Shown here in pieces: positions 9,120 to 18,116 of a stretch of 39,695 nt of DNA. The stretch is from Gallionellales bacterium RIFCSPLOWO2_02_FULL_57_47 (GTDB lineage Bacteria; Pseudomonadota; Gammaproteobacteria; Burkholderiales; Gallionellaceae). Location: contig MGWZ01000110.1 in assembly GCA_001801175.1 (NCBI GenBank), forward strand, positions 1 to 39,695. The letters run 5' to 3'. The notes beneath the pieces were generated by a model, which was given only the letters and a program-made list of their open reading frames with translations, did no database searches and was not told the origin of the DNA. A program made the position numbers and the translations under genes. The stretch's first letter is position 1. Every line of letters begins with the position of its first letter.

Positions 9120-11471
9120 TCATCCCTTGAACTTCGCAAACGCCGCCGCCATCGCGCCATCCGGCGCGGGCTGACGCTCTTCCTGCCGCTTGTGCTGCGT
9201 CAGGCGCTTCGCGTCGGTTGCACGATCGCGCGGCGCCTCGCTCTTGCTGCTTCCTTGCGCTGCGCTGTCGGTCAGCCGCATCGTCAGCGCGATGCGCTTG
9301 CGCTTCTCGTCCACCTCCAGCACCTTGACCTTCACCACCTGCCCTGCCTTGACGACGGTGTGCGGGTCCTTGACGAAGCTGTTGGACAGCGCCGAGATAT
9401 GCACCAGCCCGTCCTGGTGTACGCCGATGTCGACGAAGGCGCCGAACGCCGCGACGTTGGTGACCACGCCTTCGAGGATCATGTCCGGCTTGAGGTCTTT
9501 CAGTTCCTCGACGCCTTCCCTGAAGGTGGCGGTGGTGAACTCGGGACGCGGGTCGCGCCCCGGTTTTTCCAGTTCGCTGAGGATGTCGCTGATGGTGGGC
9601 ACGCCGAACTGTTCATCGGCATATTTGCCGGGGTTGAGCGACTTGAGAAGCTGGCTGTCGCCGATCACTTCCCTGATGTTCTTGTTGATATCGGCGAGGA
9701 TTTTTTTCACCAGCGGGTAGGACTCGGGGTGCACCGCCGAGGCATCGAGCGGATTGTCGCCGCCCATGACGCGCAGGAAGCCGGCGGCCTGCACGAAGGT
9801 CTTGTCGCCGAGACGCGGCACTTCCTTCAAGGCAGCGCGCGAGTTGAACATGCCGTGTGTGTCGCGGTAAGTTACGATGCTTTGCGCGACGCTGCCGGAC
9901 AGACCGGATACCCGCGCCAGCAAAGGTGCGGAGGCGGTGTTGACGTCCACGCCCACCGCATTCACGCAGTCCTCGACCACGGCATCCAGCGAGCGCGCCA
10001 GTTGGTACTGTCCGACATCGTGCTGGTACTGCCCGACGCCGATGGATTTCGGGTCGATCTTCACCAGTTCCGCGAGCGGGTCCTGCAGGCGGCGCGCGAT
10101 GGAAACCGCGCCGCGCAGCGAAACGTCCATATCGGGCAGTTCGCGCGAGGCGAATTCGGAAGCGGAATACACCGATGCGCCCGCTTCCGAGACCACGATA
10201 GAGGTGAGCTTGAGTTCCGGGCGCAGCTTGATTAAGTCCTGTGCCAGCTTGTCGGTCTCGCGCGAGGCGGTGCCGTTGCCGATCGAGATCAGCGCGACAT
10301 TGTGCTTCTCGGCCAGCTTGCCCAGCGTGTGCAGCGAACCGTCCCAATCGTTTCTGGGCTGGTGAGGGTAGATCACGGCGGTGTCCACCACCTTGCCGGT
10401 GGCATCCACGACGGCGACCTTCACGCCGGTGCGCAATCCGGGGTCCAGCCCCATCGTGGCGCGCGGCCCGGCCGGGGCGGCGAGCAGCAGGTCTTTCAGG
10501 TTGCGCGCGAAAATCTTGATCGCCTCGGTCTCGGAGCGTTCGCGTAGCGCGCCCATCAGTTCGTTTTCCAGGTGCAGGAAACTCTTCACCCGCCAGGTCC
10601 AGCGCGCCGTATCCGCCAGCCACTTGTCGGCGGGGCGGCTCTGGTTGGCGATGCCGAAGCGCTGGGCGATGCGCGCCTCGCAGGGGTTGAGCGGCGCATC
10701 CCATCTGGGTTTCTCCGCTTCGCTGTCGAGGCGCAGCGAGACGTTCAGCAGCTCCTCGCGGCGTCCGCGGAACAGCGCCAGCGCGCGGTGCGACGGGATC
10801 GCGGCGATCGGTTCCTGATAGTCGAAATAATCGGCATATTTCGCGGCGGCTTCCTCCTTGCCTTCGATCACCCTGGCTTCGACCACGCCGTGCGTTTGCA
10901 GGTAGTCGCGCAGGTCCTGCAACAGTGCAGCGTCTTCGGCGAAGCGCTCCATCAGGATGAAGCGCGCGCCATCCAGCGCCGCCTTGGTGTCGGGCACGCC
11001 GGGGTTGTCCCCCTGCTCGGAGGTGAAGGCAGGCTTCAGGTATTTGCCCGCTTCTTCCTCGGGGTTGAGCATCGCGTCGGCCAGCAGCGCATCGGCCAGC
11101 GGCAACAGTCCGGCTTCCAGCGCGATCTGCGCCTTGGTGCGGCGTTTCGGTTTGTACGGCAGGTACAGGTCTTCCAGCCGGGTCTTGTCTCCGGCATGGC
11201 TGATCGCGTCCAGCAGCTCCGGCGTCATCTTGTTCTGCTCGTTGATCGAGGCGATGATCGCCGTGCGCCGCTCCTCCAGTTCGCGCAGGTAGCGCAGGCG
11301 CTCTTCCAGCAGCCGCAGTTGCACATCGTCCAGCCCGCCGGTCGCCTCCTTGCGGTAGCGGGCGATGAACGGGACGGTCGCGCCCTCGTCAAGCAGCGCG
11401 ACGGCAGCGGCGACCTGGGCGGGTTTGGCGGATATTTCGAGAGCGAGGCGTTGTTCGATGGATGGCAGCAT
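9120..11471 (-). CDS. tex: Tex family transcription accessory protein (S1 domain)
   Basis: 783 aa; [53 protein letters not shown]. Confidence 0.95.
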   Translation of the reverse strand: MLPSIEQRLALEISAKPAQVAAAVALLDEGATVPFIARYRKEATGGLDDVQLRLLEERLRYLRELEERRTAIIASINEQNKMTPELLDAISHAGDKTRLEDLYLPYKPKRRTKAQIALEAGLLPLADALLADAMLNPEEEAGKYLKPAFTSEQGDNPGVPDTKAALDGARFILMERFAEDAALLQDLRDYLQTHGVVEARVIEGKEEAAAKYADYFDYQEPIAAIPSHRALALFRGRREELLNVSLRLDSEAEKPRWDAPLNPCEARIAQRFGIANQSRPADKWLADTARWTWRVKSFLHLENELMGALRERSETEAIKIFARNLKDLLLAAPAGPRATMGLDPGLRTGVKVAVVDATGKVVDTAVIYPHQPRNDWDGSLHTLGKLAEKHNVALISIGNGTASRETDKLAQDLIKLRPELKLTSIVVSEAGASVYSASEFASRELPDMDVSLRGAVSIARRLQDPLAELVKIDPKSIGVGQYQHDVGQYQLARSLDAVVEDCVNAVGVDVNTASAPLLARVSGLSGSVAQSIVTYRDTHGMFNSRAALKEVPRLGDKTFVQAAGFLRVMGGDNPLDASAVHPESYPLVKKILADINKNIREVIGDSQLLKSLNPGKYADEQFGVPTISDILSELEKPGRDPRPEFTTATFREGVEELKDLKPDMILEGVVTNVAAFGAFVDIGVHQDGLVHISALSNSFVKDPHTVVKAGQVVKVKVLEVDEKRKRIALTMRLTDSAAQGSSKSEAPRDRATDAKRLTQHKRQEERQPAPDGAMAAAFAKFKG

Positions 11472-11726
11472 GGGAGTCTGAGTGATTGGAGATGGCTGGG
11501 CAGTCGGCGGCTTAGGCTGCGCGAGAAAACGACGTGGATTCTATCTGATAGATGATACGACTGGCGAGGCGCAATTTTGGATTATGCTTCGTAGCGCGCA
11601 ACAATCAAAGGGGCAGCATCAATATGTTCCATTTGCTGGCAACGCAGGAGTTGCTTGCTGCCTTGATTGCCCGGGCAATGCAATGCCGTTAAACTGCAAT
11701 CCACCCGTTTTTGCACGAGGCCAGCC

Positions 11727-12734
11727 ATGAAGCGTATTGCCGCATTCGTTGTTCTTCTCGGCCTGCTCGGCGGCTGCGCCACGCGCGAACCGCCGAACCC
11801 GGCGTATTACCAGATCGAGCCGGGCAATCTGCCTCCGGCGGATATCACCCTCAACATTCCCGGCCTCGGCCCGTGCACCGACAATCCGGATCGCAGCCTG
11901 CATCTGAATTCCGGCCAGCCGATCAACGTGCTGACACATGGCTGCTTCGGCTCCTCCGGACAGTTCCGCGGCCTGGCGCAGGTGCTGGCTTTCCACGGGC
12001 AACAGACCGCGTGTTTTACCTACGACGACCGCGCTGCGCTCACGAAGAGCGCCACCGAATTGCGCAATGCTGTCAACAAACTCTCGGAGCAGACTCTCGC
12101 TCCGCAGATTACAGTGATCGGGCACAGCCAGGGCGCGCTGATTGCACGCAGGTCGCTCACGGATTTACCCGTAATACCGCCCAGGCGCCAGACCGGCCTG
12201 CGCCTGGTGACGATCTCCGGCCCGTTTGACGGCATCGCCTCAGCGGAAACCTGTGGCAAGAATTGGCTGAGCTGGCTTTCTTTCGGCTTATTGCCCGTAA
12301 GCTGTTATGTGGTGACCGGCGCGAAGTGGATGGATATCACATACTCATCGCGTTTCATCCGCGAGCCGGGGGTGCTGGTTCCGCATGTCGGCAACTACCT
12401 GAAGATCGACACCGACGAGCGCAACACTTGCCGGCGCGAAGAAGGCGGGCGCTGCCTGGAAGACGATGATGTCTTCTCGCTGGCCGAGCAGCACAATCCG
12501 CTGGTGGAGAACGATGCGCGCGCTAGGCGGGTGGAGGTGCGTGCCGGCCATGTCGAGATTGTCGGCGACAAGCGCGTGGCGCCGACCAAGCTGATCGCGG
12601 TCCTGCAGGAGCAGGGTGTGCTCCTCCCGACCGCGCCGGAGCGTCTATCGGCTTTCAGCCGGCTGCTCGCACGGGTTTATCAGGATGATGCGTTGCTGAA
12701 TCCGGATGCTCTGAAGATCCGAGTGCCGCAGTAA
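11727..12734 (+). CDS. Alpha/beta-hydrolase lipoprotein (lipase-like)
   Basis: Signal/lipobox VVLLGLLGGC; nucleophile elbow GHSQGA. Confidence 0.7.
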   Translation: MKRIAAFVVLLGLLGGCATREPPNPAYYQIEPGNLPPADITLNIPGLGPCTDNPDRSLHLNSGQPINVLTHGCFGSSGQFRGLAQVLAFHGQQTACFTYDDRAALTKSATELRNAVNKLSEQTLAPQITVIGHSQGALIARRSLTDLPVIPPRRQTGLRLVTISGPFDGIASAETCGKNWLSWLSFGLLPVSCYVVTGAKWMDITYSSRFIREPGVLVPHVGNYLKIDTDERNTCRREEGGRCLEDDDVFSLAEQHNPLVENDARARRVEVRAGHVEIVGDKRVAPTKLIAVLQEQGVLLPTAPERLSAFSRLLARVYQDDALLNPDALKIRVPQ

Positions 12735-12754
12735 TTCGCCCAGGTGAGCGAGCG

Positions 12755-12844
12755 TAGCCCGGATGAAATGCAGTGTAATCTGGGGCAACCTTGGGTGCGC
12801 ACACCATCACCCCGGATTTCGGCCTTCGGCCTGCATCCGGGCTA
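12755..12844. repeat. Dispersed palindromic repeat TAGCCCGGATGAAATGCAGTG...GCATCCGGGCTA
   Basis: Related copy at 13489-13574. Confidence 0.8.
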
Positions 12845-12850
12845 CGACAC

Positions 12851-13399
12851 TTAATATCTTTTCGAAAGACGCATTTCACCGCCATCCTGTTCGACGCGGA
12901 ATCGTTTCAAGACGTTCATGCCGAGCAGAGGTTGGCTGAGGTTCGGCGCGATCACCACTTCCACATTCCTGAGCGTAAAGGATCCAAACCTGAGTTCCTG
13001 GATAATCGACGTGCAAGCAGTGGATGTGCCATTTACGGTCAGCGTTGTCGCCCTCTTCTGGCAATGAATCCCTGCGGAATTCGCTACAGCTTGCGGCAGC
13101 GTGACGTATGTAGCGCCTGTGTCAATAACGAAGTTCAGGTATTGGTTGTTAACCGCCCCATCCACAAAATAACCCCCGTGGCGGCCCTGTGCGATGACAA
13201 GCGTGCCACCAGAGGAATCATCCATTTTTGACCCGGATTCTGATGTCCAGGACGAGACTGATTGAGCCTCCTTCGCACAAGGAGTCTGCTGATAGAGCAT
13301 GCCGCCATCAGGACTCTTGCATTTATAGACCGCATCAGCCCATGCTGGCGGGCCTGGCAGGATTGCTGCCGCAAACAATATCGCAAGCGTGTTACGCAT
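12851..13399 (-). CDS. DUF4124 / retropepsin-like (clan AA) aspartic protease
   Basis: Signal peptide, DAVYKCKSPDGGMLYQQTPC, then FVIDTGATYVTLP and LLGMNVLKRF. Confidence 0.8.
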   Translation of the reverse strand: MRNTLAILFAAAILPGPPAWADAVYKCKSPDGGMLYQQTPCAKEAQSVSSWTSESGSKMDDSSGGTLVIAQGRHGGYFVDGAVNNQYLNFVIDTGATYVTLPQAVANSAGIHCQKRATTLTVNGTSTACTSIIQELRFGSFTLRNVEVVIAPNLSQPLLGMNVLKRFRVEQDGGEMRLSKRY

Positions 13400-13488
13400 G
13401 TGCACCCCACTTGGGCAAGCACTATTCAAATTCCAACCCCGTTACTTATTGATAATACCTTGAATGCCTTATCCGGTGTCTGCAGCGA

Positions 13489-13574
13489 GTCCGGATGAAA
13501 TGCAATGTAATCCGGGGCAACATCGGGCGCCACATCATCACCCCGGATTACGGCCTTCGTCCTGCATCCGGGCT
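13489..13574. repeat. Dispersed palindromic repeat, related to 12755-12844
   Basis: tccggatgaaatgcaatgtaatccggggcaac...gcatccgggct. Confidence 0.8.
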
Positions 13575-13625
13575 GCGACACTGTCGGGGCGGATAACCGG
13601 TTGGCTGAAATTCCTGTAACGAGAT

Positions 13626-14533
13626 CTAGGCGTTCAATCCGACAATTTCATACAGCTTGTATTTGCCGCTTTTACCTTTCATGGTCGTATCGGCGAATTC
13701 TCTGCCAACACGGGCCTGTTGCCGAATTTCATCGTAAGCATGCTCGGAAACGAGCAATTGTGTCCCGTATTCCTTGTTGGCCTGCTCAATGCGACTGGCG
13801 AGATTGACCGCATCCCCTATCGCAGTCATCCTCCGCGCATCTTTGGCGCCTATGCTTCCGAGGACGACCTCTCCGTAATGCACCCCGATGCCGATTTGAA
13901 AACTCATCGCGTAAATGTTTTCCAGATATGCCCTGAGTTGTTGAGCATACCCAGCCCGGCCCTTACGGCCTTGAGCGTGGCCTCCTGCGGATCGTCGACG
14001 CCAAATAACGCCATCAGGCCATCGCCCATGTAATTGTCGATATACCCGCCGTTCCGGTTAATCACCTTGCCCATTTGATCGAAGTAGCGGTTCAGCACAT
14101 GGATGACATCGTAAGGAGGCAGGGACTCGGAAAACGCGGTGAATTTGCGGATATCGGCAAACAGGATGGCAATCTTTTTCTCTTCGCCCGCGGTGATGGG
14201 GGTCTTGTCCGGCGTCAACTGGCTGGTGAGTTCCACGTCTGCTTCATCGAGCACCAGGCGGCGCAGAGCCACGTGACCCGTGATCAAAGTCTGGCAGGCA
14301 AGACGAATCTGCGGACTGAAGTGGAGTCGGTCGGCGAGTCCCTGCTCGCGGCTGTTGCGCTCGCAGCAGTTCTCCAGCCCATCCAGGATGATGACGCGAC
14401 AGGTTGAGCAGCGTGCATTTCCGCCGCATACGTGAGTATGGGGAATCCCGAGCCGCAAGGATGTCTCGAGGATAGTTTCGCCTTCCTCGGATTCGACGCT
14501 CCTGTTATCCGGCAAGTAAGTGATGGTAGGCAA
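13626..14533 (-). pseudogene. 2Fe-2S ferredoxin-class III adenylate/guanylate cyclase, split by a frameshift
   Basis: ORF 13904..14533 has ferredoxin CGGNARCSTCRV and cyclase [22 protein letters not shown] 13626..13907 continues with [15 protein letters not shown]...[13 protein letters not shown]. Confidence 0.8.
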
Positions 14534-14615
14534 GGAAATAATGACTCCGCTCGTTTCGGTGCAGTCTAACGAATCAAAAGGCCAGCTTCAATATTTCTTC
14601 ATTCCCGGATGGCTT

Positions 14616-14684
14616 TCACCGGTGGGCGCCCCGCTTGTGCGCTTCGATGCGCTTCAGAAATACGCCCATCACTTGCAGGTGGAC
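14616..14684 (-). pseudogene. Remnant of the 3' end of a RimK-like ATP-grasp gene
   Basis: Minus strand reads QVMGVFLKRIEAHKRGAHR*, cf. EVMGVFLKRIEARKRGASR* at 21258. Confidence 0.8.
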
Positions 14685-14926
14685 GCATCAGTCCAATGGT
14701 GCCAGTGGTGCCGGTAAATTGTCGTATGCGCGGTCTACGCCCGGAATCATCCCGATAACGCTTTCGAGATAGCTGCCAACACGGTCCGGCGGAGACCCTG
14801 GTGCCGTTAACTGCCGCTGGCCAGCGTCAGTTTTCAGGGAAAAACGGGAAGTGCTCAAGAGCATTTGCCGCGTATCAACGCAGCGGCCTTGAAGTTGGTC
14901 TGCCACGACAAAACATGCGTCCGATA

Positions 14927-15850
14927 TCAACCATCGGCATATTTGGCAAGCCGGCGGTTTTCTCGCAGTAATTCATGATGGACAATTGCCTGGGTGACGG
15001 TGCTTCTCAGCGTATATTCGTGCCATGGCTTGCTGATGTAACCGTATATCTCCGAACTGTTGATCGCTTTTACCAACACATCTTTGTCGGCGCGCCCGGA
15101 TAGCAGAATGCGCGCAGCGTCTGGCTGTATCTTGCGGAATGCTTCGAGGAAACTCAAACCATCCATTTCCGGTATCAGGTAATCGGATATCACCACGTCA
15201 TAAGTTGCCTGCCTGGCGCGCTCCAGCGCTTGCAGCGGGGAGGTGGTGGTAACGACGTTGAAATGGAAGTCGCGATGCAGCGCGGGTAAATTTGTGTCGG
15301 CCTGATGCAGCGCCATCTGCAGGCTGGCGTAGCCACCGCGCAGGGTCAGGTCGCGCGCTATCGCACTCAATATGTTCGGTTCGTCATCGACCACCAGCAC
15401 CTGGTAGAGTTTGCTCGGGTCGTGGGCTCTCTTCCAATGTTGCTGTTGTCGGTAGGCTTCCGCCTGACGGCGGTTTTCCAGTACCTGCTCGCGGTGCGCC
15501 AACGCTTCTGCCAGCGCGGCCGCCAACTCGACCTTATCCCACGGCTTGCCTATGAAACGATAGATGTGTGTCTCGTTGACGGTGCCGATCATTGCGCCGA
15601 AATCAGCTTCCCCGCTGAGCATCAGGGATATCGCGTCCGGTTGCAACTTGCCGAATTGTCCAAGAAATTCAACGCCATTCATCTCCGGCATCTTGTAATC
15701 GACGATCGCCAGATCGAAGCGGGATTCCCGGCAGCGCTGCAAGGCTGCATGCGGATCGCTGAACGCCTCGATGGCATAATCGCTTTGCAATTCGCGCCGC
15801 AATGCGTTTAGTATATTTTGATCGTCGTCTATCAGCAGTATTTGATGCAT
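14927..15850 (-). CDS. Tandem REC-REC response regulator, no output domain
   Basis: ILLIDDDQNIL...VDYKMPEMNG...GKPW and VLVVDDEPNIL...SDYLIPEMDG...SKPW. Confidence 0.9.
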   Translation of the reverse strand: MHQILLIDDDQNILNALRRELQSDYAIEAFSDPHAALQRCRESRFDLAIVDYKMPEMNGVEFLGQFGKLQPDAISLMLSGEADFGAMIGTVNETHIYRFIGKPWDKVELAAALAEALAHREQVLENRRQAEAYRQQQHWKRAHDPSKLYQVLVVDDEPNILSAIARDLTLRGGYASLQMALHQADTNLPALHRDFHFNVVTTTSPLQALERARQATYDVVISDYLIPEMDGLSFLEAFRKIQPDAARILLSGRADKDVLVKAINSSEIYGYISKPWHEYTLRSTVTQAIVHHELLRENRRLAKYADG

Positions 15851-15860
15851 GGCTTTCCCT

Positions 15861-16787
15861 TCAGTGTTTTTCTTTCAGCAAATGCAGGTTGGCGAGAAAA
15901 CGGTTCTCCAGCTCCATCTCGCGGTGTGACAAAGCGCGATCGATCGCGGCGCGCAACTCGTAGTCGTGCCACGGCTTGCCGATGAAGTGGCTTACTCCCG
16001 CTGTATTTACGGCGGCAATCAACACCTCCACATCGGCTGCGCCGCTGATCAGCATGCGCACCGCATCGGGCTGCACTCCCTTGATGCGCCGAAAAAATTC
16101 GATGCCATTCATCTCCGGCATGGCGTAGTCGCCGATCACCACGTCAAACTGCCGTTCGTGCGCCGCTTGCAGGGCGGCATCGGCATGTTCGAACGTATCC
16201 ACCTCCAGCCGGTATAGGCCGAAAGCTCCCCGAGTGGTATAAGATTCACCCAACTCGCGCTCCAGCGCACGGAGTACATGCGAGTCATCGTCCACGATCA
16301 TGAGATGGTAAATTTCCTTGCGCTTGAACTGGTGGCGCAGGCCGAAGCGCTGGAGATATTGATTGGCCAATTGCCGGTTCTCGTAACGCGTATCGTATTG
16401 CCTGATCGCTTCCCATAGCGCGCTTTTCAAATAGTACTCATTCCACGGCTTGGCGATGAAGAAATTGATATGCGCCTCATTGATCGCTTGTATCAGCTCC
16501 TGCATGTCGGTATGGCCGCTCAATATGATGGTCACCGCATCCGGATGGATATTGCCGAACGCCTTGAGGAAATCGATGCCGTTCATTTCCGGCATACGGA
16601 TATCGGAGATCGCCACGTCAAAATAACCGTCATGCTCCTGTGCCCGCGACAGCGCGGCGAACGGAGAGGTAAACGTTTCGATTTCCAGCCCCGCATGCCC
16701 GATGTAAGGCATGCTCAGCAATTCGCGCCGCAGCGCGGCCAGAATGAAATCGTCGTCGTCCAGCAACAGGATGCGGTAGGTATCCAC
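15861..16787 (-). CDS. Tandem REC-REC response regulator, no output domain
   Basis: ILLLDDDDFIL...SDIRMPEMNG...AKPW and LMIVDDDSHVL...GDYAMPEMNG...GKPW. Confidence 0.9.
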   Translation of the reverse strand: MDTYRILLLDDDDFILAALRRELLSMPYIGHAGLEIETFTSPFAALSRAQEHDGYFDVAISDIRMPEMNGIDFLKAFGNIHPDAVTIILSGHTDMQELIQAINEAHINFFIAKPWNEYYLKSALWEAIRQYDTRYENRQLANQYLQRFGLRHQFKRKEIYHLMIVDDDSHVLRALERELGESYTTRGAFGLYRLEVDTFEHADAALQAAHERQFDVVIGDYAMPEMNGIEFFRRIKGVQPDAVRMLISGAADVEVLIAAVNTAGVSHFIGKPWHDYELRAAIDRALSHREMELENRFLANLHLLKEKH

Positions 16788-16796
16788 GATGCCCTT

Positions 16797-18116
16797 TCAG
16801 ATCGAGTGCGTAGAGATATTCAGTTGCTCGCCTGTTGTCTTCTCGAATTCGCGAATCTCACGGATACGTTCCGCGTTCAGCGTCGTATCCTTCAGCAACA
16901 ACAGCATACCATTGCCGGCCACCACGTCGTGCGTAAGCAGCATTCCCTCGTGCAATTGGGCGCTGGTCACCATGAACTCTGGCGCGACAGGCGCATAGCT
17001 GCCGTCGTGAGACATCAACTCACGGAATGCGTCCACCACGGTAGGGTCATAGCGCATATTGCTGCCGCTGACGATCATGTTAAGCGCCTGTTTTGGCGAT
17101 AGTTTGTCCGGGCCGATCAGGCCCTGCTGCAGGGCATCGTAATCGCTCGCCACCAGCAGGATGCGCGCGCCCAGCGGCAGGCTTTCTCCGCGCAGGCCGG
17201 ATGAATTGCCCACGCCATTGTAGTGATCGCGATGGTGGCGAATCAATTCGGAAGCCTTGAGCAGCGGATCGAGCGCCATCAGCGCGGCAGCGGCACGCAG
17301 CGGATGCTTGTCGAACTCGGTGCGTTCGGCATACGGCAACTCCATGTAAGGCTTGTCCAACAGGCGATCCGGCAGGCCGATCTTGCCGATGTTATGCAGC
17401 AGGGCTGCGGTCTCGATGTTCCTGGTATCGGTTTCGGACAGATGCATCCGCTGCGCGATGTTGCGGCACAGTTGCGCAACGCGGCGCGAATGGCCGGCTA
17501 TCGCGCCTTTGCGCAGTTCCGTCAGGTTGGCGAAGACCTGGATCGTGGAGAAATAATCCTTTTGCAGTTGCACATGCGCCTGCTCCAGGGAATTCAGCGC
17601 GACGCGCAGCTCTTCGGTGCGCTGGCGTACTTTATCTTCAAGGCTGGCATTCAGCGCCTTCAATTCCTCGTTCTGGCGCAGGGTCAGCGCTTCCAGCCGC
17701 TGCTTCTCGGCCAGCAGATATTTGCGCTCCAGCGCACCGCGCACCGTCAGTACGATATCGTTATCGTTCCACGGCTTGGCAATATAGCGATAGATTTCGC
17801 CGCGATTGATCGCCGCGACGGTCGAGTCGAGATCCGAATATCCGGTCAGCAGGATGCGCACGACGTCCGGCCATCTGGCGCGCGCCCGCTCCAGCACCTC
17901 GGCGCCGTTCATTGCCGGCATGCGCATGTCGCAGATCACCAGGTCGACGGTTTGCTGTTCCAGCAGCGCAAGCGCTTCCGCGCCGCTTTCCGCCGTCAGG
18001 ATGTTGTAGCCCAGCGGACGGAACAGACGCTTCAATGCGGCCAGAATATTGGCCTCGTCGTCGACAAACAGCAGCGTTGCCGGATTGCCCGCGGGTGATG
18101 CCGCTTCCTTGCTCAT
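16797..18116 (-). CDS. Response regulator with degenerate HD-GYP-like domain
   Basis: REC FVDDEANIL..CDMRMPAMNG..AKPWND; HD-like ALLHNIGKIGLPD, HHRDHYNGVGNSSGL; start MSKEAASPAG overlaps upstream stop (ATGA). Confidence 0.85.
   Translation of the reverse strand: MSKEAASPAGNPATLLFVDDEANILAALKRLFRPLGYNILTAESGAEALALLEQQTVDLVICDMRMPAMNGAEVLERARARWPDVVRILLTGYSDLDSTVAAINRGEIYRYIAKPWNDNDIVLTVRGALERKYLLAEKQRLEALTLRQNEELKALNASLEDKVRQRTEELRVALNSLEQAHVQLQKDYFSTIQVFANLTELRKGAIAGHSRRVAQLCRNIAQRMHLSETDTRNIETAALLHNIGKIGLPDRLLDKPYMELPYAERTEFDKHPLRAAAALMALDPLLKASELIRHHRDHYNGVGNSSGLRGESLPLGARILLVASDYDALQQGLIGPDKLSPKQALNMIVSGSNMRYDPTVVDAFRELMSHDGSYAPVAPEFMVTSAQLHEGMLLTHDVVAGNGMLLLLKDTTLNAERIREIREFEKTTGEQLNISTHSI

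Noticed and set aside
9192-11555. Long plus-strand ORFs (347 aa, 327 aa and others) opposite tex
   Set aside because: Antisense to a clearly conserved Tex protein; low-complexity His/Gln/Arg-rich translations typical of GC-rich antisense frames.
14688-14930. 80-aa minus-strand ORF next to the ATP-grasp remnant
   Set aside because: No recognisable motif; probably decayed sequence at the junction.
17223-18098. 291-aa plus-strand ORF opposite the REC-HD gene
   Set aside because: Antisense of a conserved response regulator; no domain recognised.
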